Shown in pieces: positions 21,740 through 33,155 of a stretch of 64,000 bases of DNA. The notes under the pieces were generated by a model that worked only from the letters and a program-made list of their open reading frames with translations, was not told where the DNA came from and searched no databases. The stretch covers positions 26,328,501-26,392,500 of the forward strand of contig JARKIP010000065.1 of assembly GCA_029990175.1 (NCBI GenBank), in the 5' to 3' direction. The stretch's first letter is position 1, and the number at the start of each line of letters is the position of its first letter. The position numbers and the translations under genes are program-made. This DNA comes from Petunia secreta (Eukaryota > Streptophyta > Magnoliopsida > Solanales > Solanaceae).

Positions 21740-23436
21740 CTCTTCCTTCCATTTAACAACCAATAGTGGAAACAAATATACACATACGCAGATCAAGAAT
21801 AAGCAGATCGTAATTCATACACACATATTGCAATAAATAGAAAGATTAGGATTAGAGAAACAGTTGGAAAATGGTGGAGGGGTTTCATCGGAACAGTGAA
21901 AGAAAAGGGGAGATCGAGACAGGGGAACGACAGAAATACCACCAGTGGCAGTGGCAAAACAAGCCACCAGCAGCGGCGTTTGATTTTAGCTGGAAGTTTC
22001 TTGATTGTTCTTTTGCCGGTGATGAGATCAGAAATTTAAAAGGGTAAAAAGTGTAGTAGTAGCAGCGGCGCCACCATCGGAAAATGGGTCGGTTGTCGCT
22101 CTTCCTCCTCGCGATTGGTGGTACGGCCCTGTTGGCTATCAATATTGTCCCACTGAAATTCCCTCCCTGAACAGGAACGGTTCTTAGTGGCGGTGTATTG
22201 TTCTCTGTTCAAACTTAAGTTGTGTTATCTGTTGTTGGTATCACGGCCTCCGCGGTCCACTTTGTTGTTGCTCCTATTTTATTTTTGGAATATGACTGGT
22301 CTCTTGATTAGTGTAACTTTTCCACTGATCAGTATGGCCTTTGCTACTGTACAATGATGGAAATTTTGGCAAGATACAGAGTATTGTTGTTTAATAAGAT
22401 ACTACACGCTGTGGGATCCTTTATCTAAATATTACACCAATTGTGTGCCAATGAAAATAAATATTTTAAGGCCTACAGGCTGATTTGAACGGATACTACA
22501 CTACACGGTCGATGATATTTTGAGGCCAATAAGTCTCGTCTCGTATCGTATACATACAATGTCCCTGCGTTTCCCTCCAAAATTAAAATTGGCGATGACG
22601 ATACGTATTACTTTGCAAAGTAAGCGATGGTGGAGTAATGAGATTGGCGGTACTTGCATGGCAAAACCGGCCCGGGCTCCGTGTTTGTAGCCGTATCGAA
22701 ATCCCTAACCTCTAGTTGATGCAATACGCTGATCCGAGACTATACTTTTACAAAAATTCATTTTTCATTTATTATTTAATTATTATTATTATTATTCTTA
22801 TTCTTATTCTTATTCTTATTATTATTATTATTATTATCATTACTTTATTTTACTTTTTACTTTATTAATTATTTTACTAATTCATTCCGTATTTTTTGCG
22901 AGGCACATTTGCATAAGTTAAAGACGACGCTCCAGAGACATCGCCAATTCAATTTATCATTGCATTATTCAATTTTTGTTCTACCATTTTTTTTGGGCGT
23001 ACTAACTAATTTGTTTGCATTTTGCGAGGTATCCTCGATTGAAGTTTACTAAGGAAGAAGCAACTCACCAATTCGAACCTTTTATTTAATTATTATACAT
23101 ATCTAACTTGTATATCATAGTGGAAATTATTCTATTAGATTTAGTTTAGTTTTGCTTTTGAATCCCAATTTTTTTGTCCAGCCGGTAACCACATTTGGTG
23201 GAAGCTGAGAGGTGCTTAACACCTTCCTCTCGAGTTAACTTGAATCCTTACCTAGAATTTCTAGCTCGCAAGACCATGTTTTCAGAGTTAACTATAAAAA
23301 TTGGCTAGAAACAACGTAGGTGCCCTAATACGCCTAAAAAATATGTTAGGTGGCGACTCCAAGTCTTACTCGTGAGTTCCAATAAGTCGAGCCCTGTTTT
23401 AGAACCCTAACCGATTTGGAAAAAATAGTGTCGACA
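21740..23436 (+). repeat. LTR1 of element A, right-hand part
   Basis: It matches LTR2 (about 45250-46941) by eye. Shared blocks include the (TTA)n tract at about 22770-22850, gctccgtgtttg, gaggtgcttaacaccttcctc and ggtggcgactccaa, and both end GTCGACA. E was inserted just to the left. Confidence 0.85.
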
Positions 23437-23440
23437 GAAT

Positions 23441-23457
23441 AGAGACTCCGCTGGGGA
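23441..23457 (+). promoter_or_regulatory. Primer binding site of A (tRNA-Arg type)
   Basis: agagactccgctgggga starts four bases after the LTR end and differs from TGGCGACTCCGCTGGGGA only at its first positions. Confidence 0.75.
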
Positions 23458-24991
23458 TGTTAAGTTTCTAACCTTAACGGACTTTATATTGGGATTTTAT
23501 TTGTCATTTTTCAGGACTAACTTTTCTCTTTTCCTTTTTGCAGGAACGAAACTTAGTTTTCTTGGCGCTTCTTTTATTATTTGAATTCAGTTGGGTTGTC
23601 TACGTCCTCCACTATTGGAAAGTTTACACTTGCACACACTATGAACAGTTAAGTGGATGTCACGGTCAATACACTCTCAAAACACCCTTTAGGGAGAACA
23701 GTTTGGAATCTAGTTGGTCCGTGGTACAACCAACAATTCTAAGTGTTCCCACCCCTCGGTTGTCCGTCTGGGGGAACCATGTCCTTGTCTAGAAATCAAC
23801 TCTTAGAAGCTTCTGTAAGGAGAATACATCACGTCGTTTGCTTCAACATTTTCAAATCCTCCACAAGTTTGTTAAATCCACAATTTAACGATTTCACTTA
23901 TAACTCTATTTGCCTTTTTTTTTTTAATATTATCTTGCATAATTATTTTATACCCTGGGACTAACAAATTTCTTTGTTTTTCTCCCTTATCTTTATTAAA
24001 ATTATTTTGTAAATTATTTCGACTTGCGCATTTTTCCAAAAAAAAAAAAAACTTATGCATTTTTAAACTTGTGCATACCGCTCACACATCCCGCCACTCC
24101 TGGAATCTTCAAAATCGTGCGTTAAAAAACTCAGTGGTTACGACCACCTCTTTCTTCACAAATTGCCCTTTAGGGAGAACAACTTGGAATCTAGTTGGTC
24201 CGTTGGGAGGATAAAAAGACCTGGTCTAGCTATCTCAATTCCTTAGAAGCAACGCTTGGAATCAAGCATGATGAAATATCATTAGCCACTTGTTCTCAAG
24301 TTCAGTAGGCCGACTTGTTCAAACAATACGAACGGGTTTTTGACCCCACTAAGAGCGTTGAATATTATTTATTTTCATTTAATTCAAGGACCGAACGTGC
24401 AAATATGGATCGTTTATTTTCAAGCGATTGAATTGTTCTGCACTAAATGTAATTCAAAGTCACAAAGGATAATCGAAGAGGCATCAAAAGCCCAAATTGA
24501 ATCGGAAACAACTGTTTATTCCTAAATTTTTGGAATCATTATGTATTCAGTGTTATTTAAAGGCACAAAGGATAATCGAACAGGTATCAAAAGCCCAAAT
24601 TGAATTAAAAAATGACCATTTATTTCTAAATATTTAGAATCATTCTATATTCAGTGCTATTCAAAGGCATAAATGGTAACTGAAGAGGCATTAAAAGCCA
24701 ATTTAAAGCAGAAATGACCGTTTGATAGACGGGATGACACACAATATGAATTTATCCTTTAGGCATTGTATAAAGAGTAAGACATCCTTGGTATGTCAAA
24801 TGTCCATTAACAAACCTTTGTCTAAAGTGTCCAAAGGGTTCTCAACCTGAAACGACACACTTTTCATATTCTAGGCTGCATTGTTTTTCTGAAAAACTTG
24901 TGCCACACGTTGATCGTTTGCTCGAAATAAAGCGAATTTTAGGAATTTTCTTCTCTTTTTTCCTATCGTCCTTCACCTTTTCCAAAAGATC
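23458..24991 (+). other. Leader of element A
   Basis: It holds the block gttggtccgtggtacaac (about 23713-23730), a second partial copy near 24165-24210, T-rich filler, and a tandem repeat at 24432-24726. No coding frame is supported until ORF1 at 24992. Confidence 0.65.
24432..24726 (+). repeat. Three tandem copies of a ~105-bp leader repeat (A)
   Basis: Each unit runs from a tctgtattcagtg-like block through attcaaaggcacaaagg and aagaggcatcaaaagccc to aaatgaccgttt. The same repeat is present in five copies in the A2 leader (48228-48716). Confidence 0.8.
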
Positions 24992-25037
24992 ATGGGCACA
25001 AGAACATTTGACATGGTTGCTGAAATCCCTCAACTGC
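24992..25037 (+). pseudogene. ORF1 of A, first exon-like stub before insertion B
   Basis: MGTRTFDMVAEIPQLL matches the start of the A2 ORF1 (MATRTFDMVVEVPQLL at 48969). It is cut by B directly after the target site ACTGC and resumes at 30904. Confidence 0.85.
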
Positions 25038-25127
25038 TAAAACGACCTTAAGTAGTCGTTTCGGGAATTAGGACCCCGATTGACGTCCCGTCAATTTTAA
25101 AAGCTTCGTAAGTACCATCCCGACTTG
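25038..25127 (+). repeat. 5' LTR stub of B
   Basis: It matches 28657-28746 of the 3' LTR almost base for base (aaacgaccttaagtag and ccatcccgacttg). The expected TG start is TA here. It is cut at 25127 by C. Confidence 0.9.
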
Positions 25128-25912
25128 TGATAAGGATCGAAATCAAAAGACAAAAAGAACGATAAGAGAACGAGACACGTCTCGAACTCCCTACAAGGTA
25201 ACCACGGAGAACTTGTTCCGTGATACCCTCGTATCGGCATCAAAAAGGGTCTACGGTATGCAACCACCCTCGAGTCGCACCCGGGACTCGCAAGTAGAAT
25301 GATCGGGTGTCGGTTTGATAATCAACTAGGATCCGCTAGTGAATTCAATCCAACCAAAATGTTTTCTTCATAAACAAGAGTTCAACTCTATTCATCATTC
25401 AACAATATTCAAGGTAAGCTAAGGTTCAAAGAAGACAAGTGAAGTATTTATAGGCTTCACTTAGACATCATAAAAGCCCTAAAGTACCCCCAAAGTGGAT
25501 TAAATAAACAAAAGCCACGTAGGGCTATAATAGTCAAAACATAGCAATTTAATGAGGTGTCCCGCCGTCTTGACATTCAGTGGAGTAGGCGCCCAGCCTG
25601 GCGTACCAGGCACTCCAAGTAGGCGCCCCGCCTACTAAGCCCTTTCAAACTTCAGAGAGTTCAGGGGGCGGTCCGCCTGGTAGAGTGGGCGGTCCAGCTC
25701 CTCCTGTGGCTCCTTGGTTTGCCTCGAAATATGTCCCGGATGCCTCTCCAAGTGGCCTATGCGATCCCCCATCCATTCCACTCCAATTCATGATCTTCAA
25801 GCCGCTCTCGGAGCCGTCTTCCATGTCCTTCCAAGTCAAGTGGAGATGAGTGTCTTGAATCAACTTGGCTTGACTTCTAGTGAAAGGCTTTGAGGTAGTA
25901 TGCCCCGCATCA
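25128..25912 (-). repeat. 3' LTR of C (785 bp)
   Basis: On the minus strand it starts TGATGCGGGGC and ends CCTTATCA. It is similar to the LTR of F. It holds a TATA box (25444-25452 on the + strand as gtatttata), GC mini-hairpin motifs at about 25569-25700, and an 8-bp inverted repeat AGTAGGCG/CGCCTACT at 25618-25636. Confidence 0.85.
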
Positions 25913-27189
25913 TTCTCCCCTTCTTGGGAAGGTTTCGTCCTTGAAACCATGGCTTCCTCCCCTCCGGCATCACCATCCCCTAAATCAGAAGGGCTCAAGT
26001 CAGTCACATTAAAAGTATTTGACACATTGTAGTTACCCGGTAGATCAATCACATAGGCGTTGTTGTTGATCTTGGAAAGCACTTGAAACGGTCTATGTCC
26101 ACGGGGTGCCAACTTCCCTTTCCTAAAGTTTGGAAACCTTTCTTTGCGGAAGTGCACCCACACGCAATCTCCCTTTTTGAGCTTAAGCTTCTTCCTTCCC
26201 TTGTTCTTCTTGGAAGAAACCTTTGCATAGGCTTCCTCCAAGTTCTTCTTGGCTTTAGCATGATGCTCAATCATATCCTTTGCTCAGCTTTTCCCTTCAA
26301 AATTAGCAACCATTTCCCTTGGCAAAGGGGTTAGATCAAGGGGAATCAAGGGATTAAAACCATAAACACATTCAAATAGAGTCATGCCAATTAAACTATG
26401 CAAAGTATAGTTATAGGCAAACTCCATAAGAGGCAACTTATCAACCCACGTCCCGGCCTTACCTCGGGTCATAGCTCGAAGAAGAGCACCCAAGGTTCGG
26501 TTCACCACCTCGGTTTGTCCATTCGTTTGAGGATGGTGGGATGTGGCGAACAATAGCTTGGTGCCAAGAGCACTCCACAAGCTCCTCCAAAAATGGCTAA
26601 GGAACTTGGTGTCCCTATCACTCACAATAGTTTGAGGCACACCATGCAACTTTAATACATTATCAATGAACAAAGAAGCAACATGTTGTGCATCATCACA
26701 CTTTTTACATAGAATGAAGTGAGCCATTTTGGAGAACCTATTCACGACAACATAAATGCTATCATGTCCCCTCCTAGACCGTGGCAAGCCCATCACAAAA
26801 TCCATAGAGATATCCATCCACGGACTAGTAGGTATGGGGAGAGGAGTATACAAACCATGGGGGTTAGCTTTAGATTTAGCAATGTTGCACTCAAGGCAAT
26901 TTTTGCAAAGCTCTTCAACTTGAACCCCTATCCTTGGCCAATGGAATTGTTCCATGAGAATGGCCAAGGTCTTATTCCTCCCAAAGTGTCCCATCAAGCC
27001 CCCACAATGAGCTTCACGAATTAGCAATTGCTTCCAAGAGGACTCGGGAACACACACTTTACCATTTTTAAAGATATAGCCATTAACCCATTGGTACTTC
27101 TCAACTCTTTCTCCCTTTTCAAGAGCTTCGTGAATGCTCTTTAGCTTAGGGTCTTGAGCATACATCAACTTAATGCTCTCAAAACCCAT
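25645..27189 (-). pseudogene. int: Integrase of C with a tail running into the LTR
   Basis: Integrase joins element DNA to the chromosome. Read from 27189, the HHCC zinc region (EAHCGGLMGHFGRNK and CKNCLEC) is followed by the catalytic core with Asp in WMDISMDFV, Asp in TIVSDRDTKF and Glu in NGQTEVVNR. An in-frame TGA at 26284-26286 breaks it, and the same frame continues from 26274 through the C-terminal DNA-binding part (KLAPRGHRPFQVLSKINNNAY and FNVTDLSPSDLG). It then crosses the purine tract and LTR start to stop at 25645. The crossing into the LTR supports a CRM-like origin. Confidence 0.88.
25913..25948 (-). promoter_or_regulatory. AGGA-loop hairpin plus polypurine tract of C
   Basis: On the minus strand GGTTTC and GAAACC (25943-25948 and 25931-25936) pair around a loop containing AGGA. 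Five bases follow, then the 13-nt tract aagaaggggagaa (25925-25913), then TGATGC. Compared with F, the second stem pair is changed on both sides (A-T to G-C), which keeps pairing. Confidence 0.8.
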
Positions 27190-27210
27190 GGAGTTCCTTC
27201 CTTCGAGCTT

Positions 27211-28517
27211 GATTCAGATGGAATTCTTCGTTTAATGGTCGACTCTGTGTTCCTGATGTTGGGGATTTGAGGCTGTCAGTGCTCGGTGAAGCTCATAGCT
27301 CGCATTATTCCATTCATCCTGGTATTACAAAAATGTATCAGGACCTCCGAGAGCTATACTGGTGGAAGGGGATGAAGAGAGATGTATTTGATTATGTATC
27401 TCGTTGCTTGAACTGTCAGCAGGTTAAGTTCGAGCACTGGAGACCAGCGGGGTTTTATAGTTGGTCTGCCAAAGACCCTGTGGCGCCACGATTCAGTCTG
27501 GGTCATTGTCGACAGACTGACTAAATCAGCTCAGTTTATCCTTGTACATACTACTTATTCAGCTCAGATATTGACTCGGATTTTCATTGAGCAGGTGGTT
27601 AGGCTACATGGTACTCATGTATCCATTATCTCAGATCGTGGTTCCCAGTTTACTTCTCAGTTCTGGCAGTCTTTCAGAGAGAGTTGGGGACCCTGGTGCA
27701 GCTTAGCACAACATTCCATCCTCAGACTGATGGTCAGTACGAGCGGGTTATTCAAATTCTGGAGGACATGTTGAGAGCTTGTGCACTCGACTTCGGGGAT
27801 TACTGGGATGATCATTTGGCGTTAGCAGAGTTCTCTTATAATAATAGCTACCAGTCTTCTATTCAGATGGCTCCATTTGAGGCCTTATATGGTCATCGAT
27901 GTCGTTCTCCTATTGGCTGGTTTGAGTCTCGAGATGTCGAGGTAATGAGCTCTGATATGGTTCGTCAGACTCTTAATGTTGTTCGTGTTATTCAGGATCG
28001 TTTACGGACTGCCCAGAGTAGGCATATTTCATATTCGAACCGGAGGAGCCGAGAGTTAGAGTTCGAGGTTGGGGACATGGTATTTCTGAAAGTGTCACCG
28101 ATGCGAGGTGTAAAGAGATTTGGTAGGAAAGGAAAGCTTAGTCCCAGGTTCATTGCCCCTTTCTGTATCGAGAAGCGTATTGGTAAGGTAGCTTATCGGC
28201 TTGACTTGCCAGTTCACCAGTTTTTCATGTATCGATGCTCCGAAAGTGTATCCGAGATCCTTTCGAAGTGATCGAATTCCGAATTGATCGAATTAGACCC
28301 TGCTCAGCTAGATGTGAATCTGGACTACGAGGAATTCCCAGTTGCTATAGTTGCGCGTGATGTCAGAAAACTTCGTTCGAAGCCGATTCCAATGGTTCGA
28401 GTGCGATGGAATAATCGTCCTCGTGAGAAGGACACTTGGGAGCTTGAGTCCACTATGCGTGAGAGGTATCCTTACCTCTTCGACGATTCAGGTTCGATCT
28501 TGGTCTTTAAAGCCTAA
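27211..28517 (+). pseudogene. int: Integrase and chromodomain of B, frameshifted
   Basis: It begins abruptly at the C junction in DSDGILR. An HHCC-type zinc region follows (EAHSSHYSIHPGITKMYQDLRELYWWKG and CLNCQQVK). The core has VSIISDRGSQFTSQFW for the second Asp and TDGQYERVIQILEDMLR for the Glu. The C-terminal part has GKLSPRFIAPFCIEKRIGKVAY. The chromodomain at 28284-28517 has AIVARDVRKLRSKPIPMVRV and WELESTMRERYPYLF; it would steer integration to marked chromatin. Breaks lie near 27225, 27460-27520, 27690 and 28240. Confidence 0.88.
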
Positions 28518-28618
28518 AACCTCTTATCATTGTATATGATTTTAGTTTCGTAGTAAATGTCATTGAAAATTGGTGTAAGAATTCTCTTTAGAGGTGAGAG
28601 ATCTATTTTAGACTCTTG

Positions 28619-28656
28619 CTCGTTCGAGGACGAACGAGAGTCTAAGTGGAGGAGAA
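28619..28656 (+). promoter_or_regulatory. AGGA-loop hairpin plus polypurine tract of B
   Basis: CTCGTTCG (28619-28626) and CGAACGAG (28631-28638) pair perfectly around AGGA, with possible outer pairing AGACTC/GAGTCT. Five bases (agtct) precede the 13-nt tract aagtggaggagaa (28644-28656), then the LTR TGAAAC. It lies about 100 bp after the chromodomain stop, so it is non-coding here. Confidence 0.85.
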
Positions 28657-30903
28657 TGAAACGACCTTAAGTAGTTGTTTCGGGAATTAGGACCCCGATT
28701 GACGTGCCGTCAATTTTAAAAGCTTCGTAAGGACCATCCCGACTTGTCTGTATAATTGTAGCTAAATTAGACCTCATTTGTTAGGCATCGGAAGAAGGTT
28801 TCAGTTTTCGTTAGCGATAAATCGTAAAAAAGAGATTTTCGAGCACAATTTTGGCCAATGAGCTCCGATTCAAAATCTGAAAGCGTCGCTAGGTTCGTAT
28901 AGTCATTTATGATATATGTGAATTTTTGAAGTGAATTTTGAGATTGTTCGGTTGATTTCGGCTAAAGTTTCGAAAGGATTAATAATTTGGTCCTTTTTTC
29001 TTTTAATTCGTATCTGGAGTTTCGGGAGTCCGATTTGAGATTTGCCTTGGCGAGTATGTTATATATATTTTGTATAACTTACTTGAAAAATTTGGAATCA
29101 TTTCGAATTCTCTAGGGTTCTATTTTAATTTTAATCGTCATAGCGAATTTATTAAAAAAAATTAAATTGATAAGTCGGTTAGCTAAGGGATTTGTCCCGC
29201 AGCAGCAAAACGATGTAGACGCAGAAACATACAACATAGATAGGAAAAGAAAGGTCAGAAAAGAAGGAGGAAAAAAGGGAAAAAGATGTGGAAAAATAGT
29301 GGAATTTCTACCCCAAATCTCCAGGTAATGATGTTAACTCATTATCTTAGCTTATTACGTGTGTTTGAATATATTTTTACGGTAAAAATAGGGATATTTG
29401 ATATCGCCCTAATGACTTAAATTGATAGTTTAAATTCAATTGGACCCCGATGATGGAAATGATTATATATTCGTACTCAGTGAGTTATGGGCAACATATA
29501 AATGTAATTTATTTAGGGTTTGGTTATGGGACTTTAAACCCTATACATAGGCCTGGCCTGCGAATTGTGTATGCAAATAGGGTATCAGGTTCCTAAATGG
29601 ATTGCCCTAAGACATAAGGAATGAAGCCTTTAGCTTTATTTGATATAATTTTTCTACTTATTGAATAGAGCGGGATCGATTGGCAGTTAATCCAAAGGAA
29701 AAAGTTTCTTTGAGTAGCAGGGCTAGCTTTGGAATACGGTAAGTGTTTATATCAATTTCTTTGGAGGCACTTGGCCTCGTGGATTTTCTATCACGTGTTC
29801 CATGCGTGTGTAGCTGCCGATAAGCGTAATCACTACGCCTTAGCTTTGGATTTACATTCTATATTATATGTTATGCCCTGTTATTGGTATTGCATTGAGA
29901 ATCTGAGTAATGTACTTTTGCTTTGAGTTGGCATCTACTTTCCAGCTGTCGATGAGAGTCCCGCCCCGGTGAAGGGTTATTATTGCATCACATTGCATTC
30001 ATATGCATTACATTGCATATCATACTGAGTGCAGGAGTATTCCGCCTCAGCTTTACATTTTATCGAGTGCAGGAGTATTCCGCCCCAGGAGAGTGCAGGA
30101 GTATTCCGCCTTTGGTTTATATCATATCGGGTGCAGGAGTATTCCGCCCCAGGAGCAGGAGTATTTCGCTCCAGTTGGTTAGCAGATTGGATTCCCCTCG
30201 AATGCAGGAGTATTCCTCTTCGGGATGGGATTACGGGCACATGTGACCCTTTGCATCTCATTTCAGTTCATCTCATTTCATTTCATTTCATTTCATCTCA
30301 TTCTATTTCATTTCATACTATTGTGTAGATTTTCTGTACATGACTACTGTTCTGCTTATATGTGCATTGCTTATTTGTTGATTGTTGTCTGGTTCCGTTT
30401 CCCTAACTAGCGTATCTATTTTTCAAGGTTGCTACTTTATTCGCACTTATTTAGTCCTTATGACTCACCCCTATTTGTTCTTGTATTTTTTTTTCGTTCG
30501 GCATATTCTGCTCCAGGACCCAGCCAGTCGCGTCGTGATTGAGGAGTAGTACGTTTTCAGCTGCCTACGAAGAACCATCCTATTCATTGCGGCCACCAAC
30601 TTCAGATATTATAGTTTCCCTTACTTCTGCTCCCTTCGGGAAGTGTGTATATCTTTTGGCCTTCTTAGATGTCTGATCTGAACACCTTTAAAACTGTTTT
30701 CTGGGTAGTTAGTTGCATTATTCAGATAGCTTGTATGTTCGTCTATCCTATCAAGTTATCTTATGTTGTTAAAGTTTAGTTCATTTTCATTTCAAGGTAA
30801 TTCTTCACAATGTATATCTATTCAGTCAATAGAGTTCGCCCGACAGGTTTAGGGGAGGTGGTCGGGTGCCCGCACGGCCTAACCGAGAATTCAGGTCGCG
30901 TCA
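28657..30903 (+). repeat. 3' LTR of B (2247 bp)
   Basis: TGAAACGACC…TCGCGTCA. It matches the 5' stub and, in inverted orientation, the LTRs of D at both ends. It contains a minisatellite (30029-30225), a (TTTCA)n-like tract (about 30254-30325), and a single copy of the unit that is expanded in D (about 29948-29988). Confidence 0.88.
30029..30225 (+). repeat. Irregular minisatellite GCAGGAGTATTCCGCC in the LTR of B
   Basis: Six copies of the core, spaced 24-45 bp apart, with variable filler. It is not seen in D. Confidence 0.85.
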
Positions 30904-32469
30904 ACTGCTCAAAGGTTGGTGGAAAAAATCTAAGCATAGATCAACAATACCGAGTCAAAATGGTGTTGGGGAATATGATTTCACTAATGGAGCACACTAC
31001 AATAAAATGGATAGTAGAAGCAGCAGTACACTATTGGGATGCAGACCGCGTGGCTTTCCACTTTGGAAGTGTGGAGTTGATACCATTGCTGGAAGAAATA
31101 AGCGGATTGACTCAACTTCCATTTGAAAGTGATGAGATATTGATGCCTAAGAAGATTACACCCGAGGAGTTCTTCGAAATGGCGGGCCTCAAGCCTGAAT
31201 TATGCACAGATAACGTAAGACCATCAGAAATTTCTTTAACTTCCCTCTATGTTAAGTTTTTGTACTGAGAAGCGTTTCAAGAATTCTAGGATAATTTCAA
31301 CATTAAGAAGGCGGATTGGAAAAAGCGGAGGGTACTCGCTTTTGTCTCCGGCTTTTTGGGGACTGTCGTGATTCCAGAACACAAAGGACGAGTTGATGTT
31401 TGCGTGATATCGATTGCCGATGCCCTACTCAAGGACATTGACAAGAAATACACTTTGATACCTATGATTGTTGAAAAAATGTACCAAGCTTTAGAAAAAT
31501 GCAAGAAGTGTGCTGGCTTTTTCGAAGGTAGCAATTTGCTTTTACAAATTTGGCTGATGGAGCATTTAAAAAAGATGAATAGCACAGAGCAAGATTTCCA
31601 TTCCATACCAAGAGAAAACTACATCTTAACGCACACCGCTCGCATGGACAGTGCTCTTGAAAAGTGGGATCGGCCAACAACTGTCGAAGACGGGCACCTC
31701 ATGTGTTTGTCAGTTGACATCTGAAAATATACAATGGATGTTTGACTACTTTCCCAGTATCACAGTGGTCACACAATTCGAATGAGCCTCATTCTAATCT
31801 TGGTTGGGTTTAAAAAAGTTTACCTATACACCTCTTTAAGGGCACTCAGACAAGCAGGGAAAAAGCAGATTGTACCCCATATTGCAGACATCAGAAGTTT
31901 TAAAGCAGATATTTTCAGATGAATGATACCATTCAAAAATAAGATATTAGAACTTTTGAGAGCAAGGCATTGAATGGGATTCGAGACTATTGGACGAGAT
32001 AGATTTAATGCAGGCTATGATGAAGATTATCCAGACTGGCTCAAGGACAGTTCAACCAAGTGCAATAACAAAAAGGAAAAGAAATGTTGATGAGTTAGAA
32101 ACCGAGTAAAAGAGGATACGCAAACAACTGGCAAGGACACGAGAGAAAATAGCAAAAAACTGAAGTTTGGACAAAGCAAAGGACAAAGAAAAAGAGAAAT
32201 GGCTCAATAAGGCAGAACTCCTGACAAAACGCATAAAGTCTATCGGTGTATGAGCTAGCAAAAGAATGGACTTTGTGGCTAACAAAGGAATAAAGGAGAA
32301 AGGAAGGAAGACTTGGGAAATATTGAAGAATTTCACATTTGACATATTCCGGCTCTTAACCGATGCAGACAATATCATCTTCCAAAGAGATTCATCAGAG
32401 GCAAGCTTTTCCGAGGGAGAGTCGTTTGAAGAAGAAGAAGAAAAATCTTCTTGGGATGGATTAGTATGA
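30904..32469 (+). pseudogene. ORF1 of A, continued (DUF7745/plant-mobile-domain-like)
   Basis: It continues the stub at 24992-25037. Blocks are NLSIDQQYRVKMVLGNMISL, VHYWDADRVAFHFGSVELIP, KKITPEEFFEMAGLKPELC, then after stops AFVSGFLGTVVIPEHKGRVD (about 31338-31400), YTLIPMIVEKMYQALEKCKK and LLLQIWLMEHLKKM. A decayed middle part resembles the E copy 1 C-terminus. The end (32266-32469) is a Glu-rich helix (SFEEEEEKSSWDGLV). An extra A in the A-run at about 30923 and stops near 31268 and 31724 break it. The role of ORF1 in Tat/Ogre elements is unknown. Confidence 0.78.
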
Positions 32470-33155
32470 AAGATGTTCGCCAGGCTATGATCTAATCTCC
32501 TAGCAATGTTTAGACTTTTCCTTCTCATACATTGTTTCAATATCAGCAAATGTAATAAAGACCAATAATGCAATAGTCTCTTTTAGGCTCCGCATTTTGC
32601 TAGCAAACGAAATAATGCATGTGGCACAAATCGCTTTTCAAATCATCGTGCGTAAAACTGTCCTTCGCATTATAGGATGCATTTCTTATTTGATATGTGT
32701 GCATTACATGAATTTGCTAGGTTCTCTAGGTCTCTTTCTACCTAAGTCAATCCCTTCCCAAATCTAATCTCCTACCAAGGTACCTCATCTCCCTACTCTA
32801 TGCCCAAGTCCTGATAATTCCCTATCCTTTATCAACTCAAAACCTATTATCCAAAAGGTTGGCTTAAGTTGAATACCAAGGCAGAAGATATGGTTAAACA
32901 AAGTGCATTTGTCGTTGATTTGTTAAAATAAGAAGAGTTTGCTACAACATGCGCTATGCACATGGAGAGGAAAATTGACAAGCCGAGAGATATATCGGTC
33001 AAACTCAAAGGCACACCTGATTTACCACAAGACCTTCTAACATTAATGTCCTAGGATCATTTTGTTGCTCTAGTCCACACTACCATACATTGAAGGTGAT
33101 CCAAAGCGTTTACAGACGGTCAAAAGGCGTTCAAAGGATTGTCAGAAGGAAATAA
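32470..33155 (+). other. Spacer of A after ORF1
   Basis: No open frame or repeat is supported. It ends with the target duplication AATAA (33151-33155) of D. Confidence 0.6.

Larger units (their letters stand above)
25128..27210 (-). mobile_element. Element C: CRM-like Ty3/Gypsy fragment (3' LTR, integrase)
   Basis: It inserted into the 5' LTR of B at a base-exact point (…cccgacttg then TGATAAGG). It keeps its 3' LTR and most of integrase. The remainder of C, the rest of the B LTR and most of the B interior are missing, so one deletion joined C and B near 27205-27215. It is related to F by LTR and integrase tail. Confidence 0.88.
25038..30903 (+). mobile_element. Element B: Tekay/Del-like Ty3/Gypsy retrotransposon, heavily deleted
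   Basis: It is bounded by target duplications ACTGC (25033-25037 and 30904-30908). It keeps 90 bp of 5' LTR, the end of integrase with chromodomain, and a whole 3' LTR. C lies inside the 5' LTR, and everything from there to the integrase is gone. The chromodomain after integrase marks it as a chromovirus of the Tekay/Del group. Confidence 0.9.

Noticed and set aside
30810..31268. Single gene spanning the B/A border
   Set aside because: Its first part is the B LTR and its second part the ORF1 of A; it is a chance fusion.
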